Position numbers and translations under genes: made by a program
The notes under the pieces: generated by a model
Told to the model about the DNA's origin: nothing
Databases searched by the model: none
The model's input: the letters and a program-made list of their open reading frames with translations, nothing else
Shown here: positions 15,389 to 22,586 of the stretch, one piece after another
Position numbering within the stretch: the stretch's first letter is position 1
Layout: each line of letters opens with the position of its first letter
Origin: Chitinophagaceae bacterium
Lineage (GTDB): Bacteria; Bacteroidota; Bacteroidia; Chitinophagales; Chitinophagaceae
Direction: 5' to 3'
DNA: 49,455 bases
Assembly (NCBI GenBank): GCA_014879565.1
Contig: JACSRW010000037.1
Location: 1-49,455, forward strand

Positions 15389-16395
15389 CCGTTTAAATAC
15401 GATTCCAGTTCTTCCATCATCAGCCGGCTGCCTACAAAAAAAGGTGAGCGCTGATGTAATTCAGTTGGCTGTACATCCAGGGTGCGGATGATGCCGTTGG
15501 TCGCTTTTCCGCCGGCCACAGTCACAATAAAGGCAAATGGATTACACTCATACAACAGCCGAAGTTTTCCTTTCGGCTTATCCGTCGTGCCGGGATACAT
15601 AAATATCCCTCCCTTAATCAGGTTGCGGTGCACATCCGATACCATACTGCCGATATAACGCTGGGTATAGGGGCCCCCGTTTGCTTTCGTTTTCTGCTGG
15701 CAGGCCTGTATATAATTCCGCACTTTTTCATCGTACTGGAAAAAATTTCCGTGATTCACCGAATATATTTTCCCTTTCTCCGGGCATTTGATATCCGGGT
15801 GACTCAGGGTCCATTCCCCGATTGAAGGGTCAAGGGTAAAACCGTTCACCCCCCGGCGGGTTGCATAGACCATCATGGTGGAAGAACCGTAAACGATATA
15901 ACCCGCGGCCACCTGCTGGTTGCCGGGCTGCAGAAAATCTTCCTGCTGCACACGGGTACCGATCGGGGTTACCCGGCGGTACACGCTGAAGATGGTACCA
16001 ATGGACACATTCACATCAATATTCGCACTGCCGTCCAGCGGATCAAAGAGGCAGACATATTTCGAGTTCATGCTCTTCTCGTCATCAAAAGCCACAAAAT
16101 CATCCAGTTCCTCTGAAGCTATTCCCGCACAGGCAATGCCGTGGTGTAAAACCCGGGTAAACTGGTCATTGGCATAAATATCCAGTTTTTTTACTTCCTC
16201 ACCCTGCACATTGATTGTACCGGCATCACCCAGGATGTCAACCAGCCCGGCCTTATTCACTTCAGTATTGACCCTTTTGGCTGCCAGGCCGATATTCCGC
16301 AACAGGTGAGATAATTCACCGGTGGCCTGCGGAAAATCCCGCAGCTGCTGGATCGTGAATTCATCGAGTGTCTGTACTTGACGGTTGATATTCAT
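15385..16395 (-). CDS. fbp: Fructose-1,6-bisphosphatase, class I
   Basis: A 336-residue class I enzyme (usual length 330-340) that hydrolyses fructose 1,6-bisphosphate in gluconeogenesis. Metal and substrate motifs are DPLDGSANIDVNVSIGTIFSVY (shown in part by FDPLDGSANIDVNV, centre near residue 115), GYIVYGSSTMMVY and the MYPGTTDKPKGKLRLLYECNP region near residue 265. The ATG at 16393-16395 is preferred; an upstream TTG in frame lies within the promoter box. It is divergent from the aspartate kinase gene and overlaps the ABC ATPase gene by 4 bases. Confidence 0.96.
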   Translation of the reverse strand: MNINRQVQTLDEFTIQQLRDFPQATGELSHLLRNIGLAAKRVNTEVNKAGLVDILGDAGTINVQGEEVKKLDIYANDQFTRVLHHGIACAGIASEELDDFVAFDDEKSMNSKYVCLFDPLDGSANIDVNVSIGTIFSVYRRVTPIGTRVQQEDFLQPGNQQVAAGYIVYGSSTMMVYATRRGVNGFTLDPSIGEWTLSHPDIKCPEKGKIYSVNHGNFFQYDEKVRNYIQACQQKTKANGGPYTQRYIGSMVSDVHRNLIKGGIFMYPGTTDKPKGKLRLLYECNPFAFIVTVAGGKATNGIIRTLDVQPTELHQRSPFFVGSRLMMEELESYLNG

Positions 16396-16413
16396 ATGGG
16401 CTTGTTTACCCGA

Positions 16414-16421
16414 CAAATGTA
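16414..16421 (-). promoter_or_regulatory. -7 box (TACATTTG) of fbp
   Basis: Perfect TAnnTTTG match on the minus strand, 18 bases before the ATG. It probably drives the fbp-ABC-FKBP-DinB run. Confidence 0.6.
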
Positions 16422-16479
16422 AGGCTTTGTACCCTGCTTTAAAAGGGGGCCGAAAAGGCTTCTGAAAGCGAATAATACC

Positions 16480-16487
16480 GACATTTG
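16480..16487 (+). promoter_or_regulatory. Probable -7 box (GACATTTG) of the aspartate kinase gene
   Basis: Seven of eight positions match TAnnTTTG. It lies 22 bases before the ATG and is divergent to the fbp box about 60 bases away. Confidence 0.4.
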
Positions 16488-16509
16488 CGCGATCAATCCG
16501 GAAAAAATT

Positions 16510-17775
16510 ATGAAGGTCTATAAATTCGGCGGCGCTTCGGTCAACAGTGTGGAACGGATTCAGAACCTCGCCCGTATCCTCCAGGAAGAAAAAAAGGAAA
16601 AAATCATGGTGATCATCTCCGCCATGGGAAAAACCACCAATGCCCTGGAAAAGGTGGCTGATGCTTTTTTTGCCGGCAAAAGACAGGAATCACTGAATCT
16701 TTTTGAAGCCATAAAACAACAGCATCTGCAGGTGGCCCGGCATCTGCTGGTAACACATTACCTGGCCTGTGAAAACAGGTTGCGGGATTTTTTTACCGAA
16801 GTGGAATGGCTGCTGCATGACAAGCCGGTAAGGGACTATGATTATTATTATGACCAGGTGGTCTGTTCCGGCGAACTTTTTTCCACCAGTATCATCAGCG
16901 CATATCTGAATGAGTGCGGAATTGACAACCAGTGGCTGGATGTACGGGATATTTTCCGGACGGACAACGATTTCCGGGATGCCGCAATAGACTGGGAGGT
17001 TACCCGGGAGCATATAATCCGTTTGGTACTCCCCGCTTTTGAAAAAAAAGATATCCTTCTCACCCAGGGCTTTATCGGTGCGACAGCGGAAAATGAAAGC
17101 ACTACACTCGGACGGGAAGGAAGCGATTACAGTGCCGCGGTATTTGCACACCTGCTCAATGCCGAAAGCCAGACCATCTGGAAGGATGTGGTATCGGTGA
17201 TGAATGCAGACCCCAAACAGTTTCCCGATGCGGTGCCTCTGCCGGAGCTCAATTACAATGAAGTGATTGAAATGGCCTATTACGGCGCGCAGGTCATCCA
17301 CCCAAAGACTATCAAACCCCTTCAGAACAAAGGCATCCCGCTTTATGTAAAATGTTTCCTTGACCCCTCTCTGCCTGGCACCGTCATACACAACCGGCCT
17401 CTTCCTCCCCTGCCGCCGGTGATTGTTCTTAAGGAAAACCAGGTTATGCTGGAAATGTCATCAAGGGATTTTTCCTTTGTGGGTGAACAGCATGTAGGGC
17501 AACTTTACCATCTTTTTGAACAACTCCACATCAAACCCAATCTCACACAAAACGGAGCGATCAGTTTTCTTTGCGTGATGGATGACCGGAAGGAGAAAAC
17601 GGAGAAGCTGGCCCTTGCAGCAGCTGCTTTTCTGGATGTGCAGGTGGTAAAGGGATTATCCTTGCTTACGATCCGGCATTATAAAGAAGACATTATACAA
17701 AAACTCACACAGGGAAAAATTATTTTGCTGCGGCAGCAGACAAGGGATACAGTACAATTCCTTATCGGAGAGTAG
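16510..17775 (+). CDS. Aspartate kinase, monofunctional
   Basis: A 421-residue enzyme that phosphorylates aspartate, the first step to lysine, threonine and methionine. The amino-acid-kinase domain starts with KFGGASV (residues 5-11); GREGSDYSAA (about 201-210) and the WKDVVSVMNADP segment (about 226-237) belong to the active site. The C-terminal part (about 300-421) has the layout of two short ACT-type regulatory domains, so feedback control by an end product is likely. There is no homoserine dehydrogenase fusion. It stands alone, divergent from fbp. Confidence 0.93.
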   Translation: MKVYKFGGASVNSVERIQNLARILQEEKKEKIMVIISAMGKTTNALEKVADAFFAGKRQESLNLFEAIKQQHLQVARHLLVTHYLACENRLRDFFTEVEWLLHDKPVRDYDYYYDQVVCSGELFSTSIISAYLNECGIDNQWLDVRDIFRTDNDFRDAAIDWEVTREHIIRLVLPAFEKKDILLTQGFIGATAENESTTLGREGSDYSAAVFAHLLNAESQTIWKDVVSVMNADPKQFPDAVPLPELNYNEVIEMAYYGAQVIHPKTIKPLQNKGIPLYVKCFLDPSLPGTVIHNRPLPPLPPVIVLKENQVMLEMSSRDFSFVGEQHVGQLYHLFEQLHIKPNLTQNGAISFLCVMDDRKEKTEKLALAAAAFLDVQVVKGLSLLTIRHYKEDIIQKLTQGKIILLRQQTRDTVQFLIGE

Positions 17776-17784
17776 TTTTATTGA

Positions 17785-17886
17785 CGGGAAGGCGGAGAAA
17801 CGGGAAGCTTTTTATAACAGAGCCCTTTAGTCCGGAATATTTTTTTGCAAATCGGGAAGATGTTTATGGACGGGTAAGCGGGAATT
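17785..17886 (+). repeat. Octamer array CGGGAARN, left flank of the GxxExxY gene
   Basis: CGGGAAGG, CGGAGAAA and CGGGAAGC are contiguous at 17785-17808. After a 44-base gap of no evident structure, CGGGAAGA (17853), then a 10-base insert, CGGGTAAG (17871) and CGGGAATT (17879) follow. The last unit ends one base before the GxxExxY stop codon. The same octamers occur in the opposite orientation on the other side of that gene. Confidence 0.75.
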
Positions 17887-18282
17887 TTATCTTAGGCAGA
17901 ATCTTTGGGTTCCCTCTTTAATTGTTGGAGAATTGAAGTTTATTAGAAATCCGACTTTCTTTTCTGCCAATCGCAAATAACTAAGTACCTGTGCCTGATA
18001 AACAGGATGTATTATTTCTGCTGCCTTAATCTCACATACAATGCGTTCTTCAACCAATACATCAATTCTTAATCCTTCATCAAATACCCTATCATCATAA
18101 ATGATGGGTAATTGAACTTGCCTCCTGAAAAAAATAGCTTTTTTGGATAATTCATAACAGAAGCAAACCTCACATATTTTTTCAAGCAAACCCGGCCCCA
18201 ATTTTTTGTGTACTTGGAATGCGGCATCCATTATTTCCCTGCAGAGACGCTCTTCTGTGTGAGTTAAAATATACATAGACAA
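17887..18282 (-). CDS. GxxExxY protein, PD-(D/E)XK-like
   Basis: A 131-residue protein of the GxxExxY family (PDDEXK_3 type), function unknown. The name-giving motif reads GLLEKIC at about residues 31-37, so the tyrosine is replaced by cysteine. The nuclease-like core is visible as LRIDVLVEERIVCEIKAAE: Asp74, then Glu and Lys of the E-x-K motif near 84-86. The gene is visibly A+T-richer than its surroundings, and octamer arrays of one family flank it in inverted orientation, both of which suggest transfer or cassette-like mobility. No partner gene and no clear promoter box were found. Confidence 0.85.
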   Translation of the reverse strand: MSMYILTHTEERLCREIMDAAFQVHKKLGPGLLEKICEVCFCYELSKKAIFFRRQVQLPIIYDDRVFDEGLRIDVLVEERIVCEIKAAEIIHPVYQAQVLSYLRLAEKKVGFLINFNSPTIKEGTQRFCLR

Positions 18283-18361
18283 GGTTTGTAACCCGGAATT
18301 TAAAGGATTATTTTACACCATTTTTTTTCAACTCCCCACCCTCTTTAAGTCATCTTTTACC

Positions 18362-18410
18362 CCTTCCCGCTTTCCCGCCTCCCCCATCTTCCCGTTTACC
18401 CGTTTACCAT
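18362..18410 (-). repeat. Octamer array CGGGAARN (inverted), right flank of the GxxExxY gene
   Basis: Read on the minus strand: ATGGTAAA, CGGGTAAA, CGGGAAGA, a 9-base insert, CGGGAAAG and CGGGAAGG. CGGGAAGA and CGGGAAGG are identical to units of the left array, and the near-identical CGGGTAAA/CGGGTAAG pair also matches. The left array runs on the plus strand, so the two form imperfect inverted flanks around about 450 bases. Confidence 0.75.
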
Positions 18411-18479
18411 CTCAGTTCTCATTGTCTTCCCACCCAGCGTTTTACACAGCTGTGCATAAGAAACAGCATGGTTTTTGCG

Positions 18480-18487
18480 TATCTTTA
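18480..18487 (+). promoter_or_regulatory. Possible -7 box (TATCTTTA) of the L,D-transpeptidase gene
   Basis: Seven of eight positions match TAnnTTTG and the sequence is identical to the box before the efflux operon. It lies 62 bases before the ATG; an overlapping alternative is TAAGATTTG at 18490-18498. Confidence 0.35.
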
Positions 18488-18549
18488 CATAAGATTTGCG
18501 GATAGTAAACAATCAAAATTTTATTTATCCGTTGAAGCGGAAACCGGAT

Positions 18550-19761
18550 ATGCGCAGCTCCCTTATTTTTCTGATCCTCAGTACTCTGGCAAGTGTCTCT
18601 TTGGCACAGCCTTCTCCCGGTCCCGGGCGGGGTGGGGCTAATTTTTTCTCCTTTATTGAATACCAGAAAAGCTTTCCCCGGCCTGGTGAAGCGCTTGAAA
18701 GGAAGGAGGATACATTACGCAAACAGTTCGAAGCCCAAAAACTGGCCTGGCCGGCCCGTTACCTCTATATCCGTTCATTTAAATACGACAGCCAGCTCGA
18801 AGTATGGGTAAAAAATGAAAGGAGTGAACCTTTCCGTCTTTTTAAAACTTATAAAGTTTGTGCGCTGGCCGGCTCTCTGGGACCCAAGCGGATGCAGGGT
18901 GATTACCAGGTGCCGGAAGGTTTTTACTATATCAATGAATTCAATCCCAAAAGCAATTATTATCTCTCCCTTGGGCTGAACTACCCCAATGCCTCCGATA
19001 AACTGCTGAGTGATTCACTTAAGCCGGGCAGCGAAATTTATATACACGGCAGTTGTGTAACGGTTGGCTGTATCCCCATTACCGACCAGCAGATTGATGA
19101 ACTGTATATTCTTGCGGCCCATGCCAAGGACCAGGGACAGGATTTTATTCCGGTTCATATTTTTCCTATCCGGTACAATGTGGACAAGAGCGTGAAGTAC
19201 CTGGAAAGCCTGGCCAAAGATGATCCGGAATTAAAACGTTTTGCAGAAAGACTGGAAGACGCATTTGACTACTTTGAGAAATACCACCAGTTGCCGGTGG
19301 TCATGATCAGCCCCAAAGGGGATTACCTGATTAATGATGCCGCTCCCAAAAAAACGATCAAACCGCTCAACACGGAAACAGCAAAAGCCAGTGTAATGAA
19401 ACCACCAGCCGCACACCGGTACCGCAACCTGGAGCAGGTGGCAGATGCCGTACACCAGTGGCCGCAGTTTCCCGGAGGCGGTGAGGCTTTTATGAAATAC
19501 CTCGACAAACTTGGCCATGAAATGGCCTCTGAATTACCCAGGGGCATCAGCAAAGTATTTGTACAGGTAGAATTTGTGGTGGATACCGATGGGGTACCGG
19601 TAAACTTTAAAATACTGAAAGGGCTCAAAGACGCCGATGACTTTAACGACGAACTGATCAGCCGCCTCGAAAAAATGGGAACCTGGAAACCAGCCCTGCT
19701 GAACGATAAAGCCGTTGCCAAAAAAATGATCCAGACGATTACGGTAACAGCCGCTCATTAG
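18550..19761 (+). CDS. Exported L,D-transpeptidase with a TonB-like C-terminal domain
   Basis: A 403-residue exported protein. The start at 18550 gives a good signal peptide (cleavage expected near residue 19, SLAQ). Residues about 70-210 form a YkuD-type L,D-transpeptidase domain with IYIHGSCVTVGCIPITD, where His166 and Cys174 are the expected catalytic residues; such enzymes cross-link peptidoglycan or attach proteins to it. After a linker (about 265-295), residues about 304-401 resemble a TonB C-terminal domain: QFPGGGEAFMKYL, KVFVQVEFVVDTDG and MGTWKPAL. That combination is unusual. The second domain may bind a periplasmic or outer-membrane partner. The gene stands alone and faces hppD. 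Confidence 0.88.
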   Translation: MRSSLIFLILSTLASVSLAQPSPGPGRGGANFFSFIEYQKSFPRPGEALERKEDTLRKQFEAQKLAWPARYLYIRSFKYDSQLEVWVKNERSEPFRLFKTYKVCALAGSLGPKRMQGDYQVPEGFYYINEFNPKSNYYLSLGLNYPNASDKLLSDSLKPGSEIYIHGSCVTVGCIPITDQQIDELYILAAHAKDQGQDFIPVHIFPIRYNVDKSVKYLESLAKDDPELKRFAERLEDAFDYFEKYHQLPVVMISPKGDYLINDAAPKKTIKPLNTETAKASVMKPPAAHRYRNLEQVADAVHQWPQFPGGGEAFMKYLDKLGHEMASELPRGISKVFVQVEFVVDTDGVPVNFKILKGLKDADDFNDELISRLEKMGTWKPALLNDKAVAKKMIQTITVTAAH

Positions 19762-19900
19762 AATTTCCGGCATATTGTTCGCTCTTCGTGATACCCGTCT
19801 CCTGTATCCCTTCTACGAACTACTGCCTCCGGGCTGCTCCACATATCGGAACTTTCTGTGTTTTCCAAATCTTCCGGGTTTAATGACTACTAACTTCTAA

Positions 19901-19949
19901 CTCCCGTCTCCCGTCTCCTGTCTCCCGGCTCCCATCTCCCGGCTCCCGC
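19901..19949. repeat. Heptamer array CTCCCGT x7 in the spacer before the hppD stop
   Basis: CTCCCGT, CTCCCGT, CTCCTGT, CTCCCGG, CTCCCAT, CTCCCGG and CTCCCGC in exact 7-base phase. It ends one base before the hppD stop codon, between two convergent genes. No separate terminator was found in this 189-base spacer. Confidence 0.85.
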
Positions 19950-19950
19950 C

Positions 19951-21084
19951 TCACAAATTCCCCCTCAACTCCTGCTCTCTTTCAATAGCCTCAAACAGCG
20001 CTTTGAAATTCCCCTTACCGAAGCTTTTGGCGCCTTTACGCTGGATAATTTCAAAGAATAAGGTTGGCCTGTCTTCCACCGGTTTGCTGAATAACTGCAG
20101 CAGGTAACCTTCATTATCCCGGTCAACCAGGATCCCGAGTTCCTTGAGGGGTTCAAGGTCTTCATCAATATGTCCGACCCGGCTAAGCAGGTCATCGTAA
20201 TACGTTGTAGGCACTTTCAGAAATTCAACCCCGCGGTTCCGGAGGGCGGTGACCGTTTTAACAATATCATTTGTGGCGAGTGCCACGTGCTGGCAGCCTT
20301 CTCCATTGTAAAAGTCAAGGTATTCCTCCACCTGGCTTTTTTTCTTGCCTTCCGCTGGTTCATTGATGGGGAATTTGACAAACCCGTTGCCGCTGCTCAT
20401 TACTTTACTCATAAGCGCGGAATATTCAGTGGAGATATCCTCATCATCAAAAGAAAGGATATTTTTAAAACCCATGACATCCTCATAAAATTTTACCCAG
20501 GGATTCATCTGGTTCCAGCCTACATTCCCCACGCAATGATCCACATACAGTAAACCGGTATCTTCCGGCTGATAAAAGGGATTAGACCAGGGTTTATACC
20601 CCGGCATAAAGGCGCCGTTGTAATTCTTTCTTTCAATAAAGAGGTGAACGGTATCGCCGTATGTATGAATACCGCTCATGACCAGTTCGCCATGTTCATC
20701 ACTGAGCCGCAGGGGCTCCATATAAGAACGTGCGCCTCTTTTAGTAGTTTCCTCCCAGGCGCTGACCGCATCCGGCACCCGCAGGGAAAGAGCCTTTACC
20801 CCGTCGCCGTGTTTATAAATATGATCGGCAATCGGATTACCGGTCCTCAGCGGGGTGGTTAATACAAAAGTGAGTTTGTGCTGTCGTACAGCATAACTGG
20901 CGCGGTCTTTAATACCGGTTTCAGGTCCGGCATACGCGAGTGCCTGAAAACCGAAGGCGCTCATATAGAAATGGGCTGCCTGTTTGGCATTACCTACATA
21001 GAATTCTACATAATCCGTGCCCTCCAGGGGCAGGAAATCGGGACTGACAGACTGGTTCTTTTCGCTGGTTTTTGTAGCTGACAT
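19951..21084 (-). CDS. hppD: 4-Hydroxyphenylpyruvate dioxygenase
   Basis: A 377-residue non-heme iron dioxygenase that converts 4-hydroxyphenylpyruvate to homogentisate in tyrosine breakdown. It has two vicinal-oxygen-chelate domains. The iron ligands are in VDHCVGNV (His, about residue 181), CQHVALAT (His, about 264) and LFFEIIQRKG (Glu, about 343). The C-terminal tail KSFGKGNFKALFEAIEREQ is typical. The 72 bases upstream contain a small hairpin (GCCTT/AAGGC at 21094-21106) next to the start and no TAnnTTTG box. The nearest one is at 21257-21264, so the transcript may begin there and include a short ORF. Confidence 0.96.
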   Translation of the reverse strand: MSATKTSEKNQSVSPDFLPLEGTDYVEFYVGNAKQAAHFYMSAFGFQALAYAGPETGIKDRASYAVRQHKLTFVLTTPLRTGNPIADHIYKHGDGVKALSLRVPDAVSAWEETTKRGARSYMEPLRLSDEHGELVMSGIHTYGDTVHLFIERKNYNGAFMPGYKPWSNPFYQPEDTGLLYVDHCVGNVGWNQMNPWVKFYEDVMGFKNILSFDDEDISTEYSALMSKVMSSGNGFVKFPINEPAEGKKKSQVEEYLDFYNGEGCQHVALATNDIVKTVTALRNRGVEFLKVPTTYYDDLLSRVGHIDEDLEPLKELGILVDRDNEGYLLQLFSKPVEDRPTLFFEIIQRKGAKSFGKGNFKALFEAIEREQELRGNL

Positions 21085-21156
21085 AATTAAGTTGCCTTTT
21101 TAAGGCGGATTTTAGCGGTTAATAAGAGAGGAAAAATACCGGGCCGGGTTGAAATG

Positions 21157-21252
21157 TCAAACCGGCTGACTGTCCATGGCCAGCGCCTGCATCAGGAAAG
21201 AGAAATGCCCGCGCTGATCGCCAAAGGTTTTATGGGGGTAATCGGGTATCAC
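21157..21252 (-). CDS. Possible 31-codon ORF upstream of hppD (GTG start)
   Basis: GTG at 21250-21252 lies exactly 4 bases after a perfect TAGATTTG box, the same geometry as folC and purK. The frame runs 31 codons to TGA at 21157-21159, 72 bases before hppD. The peptide begins MIPDYPHKTFGDQRG and holds three Phe and one Tyr, which would suit an aromatic-responsive leader, but that is speculation. It matches no family I know. It may instead be a remnant of a longer gene or chance. Confidence 0.35.
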   Translation of the reverse strand: MIPDYPHKTFGDQRGHFSFLMQALAMDSQPV

Positions 21253-21256
21253 CCGG

Positions 21257-21264
21257 CAAATCTA
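21257..21264 (-). promoter_or_regulatory. -7 box (TAGATTTG) upstream of the short ORF and hppD
   Basis: Perfect TAnnTTTG match on the minus strand, divergent to the purK promoter. A GCCGGCCGGC palindrome lies between the two boxes at 21293-21302. Confidence 0.55.
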
Positions 21265-21305
21265 TAAAAAAAGAAAATTCTGCTTCACCCCTGCCGGCCG
21301 GCTTC

Positions 21306-21313
21306 TATCTTTG
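21306..21313 (+). promoter_or_regulatory. -7 box (TATCTTTG) of purK
   Basis: Perfect TAnnTTTG match, 4 bases before the purK ATG. Transcription is predicted to begin at the start codon. Confidence 0.65.
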
Positions 21314-21317
21314 CCGC

Positions 21318-22457
21318 ATGAAAGTTTCGCCAAAAATTCCGCAAATCGGTATCCTCGGAGGTGGCCAACTGGGCCGGATGCTGCTCCAGGCCGCCGCTAA
21401 TTACCCTGTTCATGTTCATGTACTGGAAAATGATACGGAATGCCCGGCAGCTCATCTCAGCCAGGTATTTACAAAGGGAGATATCCGGGATTTTGAAACA
21501 GTATACAACTTCGGAAAAAATTTAGATGCCATCACCATAGAGATTGAAAATGTGAACGTTGAGGCGCTTGAAAAACTGGAAATTGAAGGCGTGCGTATAT
21601 TCCCCCGCCCCGCTGTTTTGCGGACCATTAAGAATAAAATTCTCCAGAAAGAATATTACCGCTCGCACCAGATTCCGACCGCGGAATTCCTGGTTACGGA
21701 AAACCGGCGCGACCTGGAGGAGGCTGCAGATTTTCTGCCTGCCGTACATAAGATTGGCGAAGGGGGTTATGATGGTAAAGGGGTTCAGCTGCTTTACGGG
21801 AAAGAGGACCTTGGAAAAGGATTTGATGCGCCTTCTGTGCTGGAAAAAATGGTGCCGGTTCATAAAGAAATCGCACAAATGGTGGCCATTAATGAAAAGG
21901 GTGAAACCGCCCTTTACCCGCCCGTAGAAATGCTATTTGACCCGGAACTGAACCTGCTGGATTATCAGCTTTGTCCTGCCGAACTGAGCACGCAGACCCT
22001 TAGCCGGGTAGAAGCCATTGCCCTTTCAGTAGTGAAGAATTTTAACTCCCCGGGCATTTTTGCGGTTGAAATGTTTGTGGATAAAAACGGCGATGTGCTG
22101 GTGAACGAAACCGCCCCCCGGGTACATAACAGCGGGCATCATACCATTGAAGCGCATTTTTCCTCCCAGTTTGATATGCTCTGGCGGCTGATCCTCGGGT
22201 ATCCGCTCGGCAATACGGAAGCCATTCTCCCTTCCATTATGATCAACATTATTGGTGCCGAGGGATGCAGCGGAGATGTGTATTACGAAGGACTGGAAGA
22301 AGTCCTGAAAACCAGTAACGCGTTTGTGCATCTGTATGGTAAAAAACAGACCAAACCTGGCCGGAAAATGGGACATGTTACAGTGCTGAGTGCCGACAAA
22401 CAGGATTTGCTGCACAAATCAAACCGGATCCGTAAAACCCTGCTGCCAAAAGCCTGA
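21318..22457 (+). CDS. purK: 5-(Carboxyamino)imidazole ribonucleotide synthase PurK
   Basis: A 379-residue ATP-grasp enzyme that carboxylates aminoimidazole ribonucleotide with bicarbonate and ATP, giving N5-CAIR for PurE in purine synthesis. The N-terminal nucleotide-binding loop GILGGGQLGRML is at about 12-23; the ATP-grasp part includes KIGEGGYDGKGV (about 149-160), FAVEMFVDKNGDVLVNETAPRVHNSGH (core ETAPRVHNSGH, about 268-278) and the EAHFSSQFD segment. Length is normal. Its pathway partner purE follows only after a three-gene efflux operon. Confidence 0.96.
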   Translation: MKVSPKIPQIGILGGGQLGRMLLQAAANYPVHVHVLENDTECPAAHLSQVFTKGDIRDFETVYNFGKNLDAITIEIENVNVEALEKLEIEGVRIFPRPAVLRTIKNKILQKEYYRSHQIPTAEFLVTENRRDLEEAADFLPAVHKIGEGGYDGKGVQLLYGKEDLGKGFDAPSVLEKMVPVHKEIAQMVAINEKGETALYPPVEMLFDPELNLLDYQLCPAELSTQTLSRVEAIALSVVKNFNSPGIFAVEMFVDKNGDVLVNETAPRVHNSGHHTIEAHFSSQFDMLWRLILGYPLGNTEAILPSIMINIIGAEGCSGDVYYEGLEEVLKTSNAFVHLYGKKQTKPGRKMGHVTVLSADKQDLLHKSNRIRKTLLPKA

Positions 22458-22549
22458 TCCGCTTATCAAAATTTCCAACCGCTTATAATTCAACTCCCCC
22501 GGTGAAGGTTCGGGAGGAAATTGACGTCTAATACCCGGCGATTATCAAG

Positions 22550-22557
22550 TATCTTTA
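22550..22557 (+). promoter_or_regulatory. Possible -7 box (TATCTTTA) of the efflux operon
   Basis: Seven of eight positions match TAnnTTTG, 29 bases before the adaptor gene ATG. The octamer is identical to the one before the L,D-transpeptidase gene. Confidence 0.4.
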
Positions 22558-22586
22558 ACCCCTGATTACCAATTGCCACGAACGAA

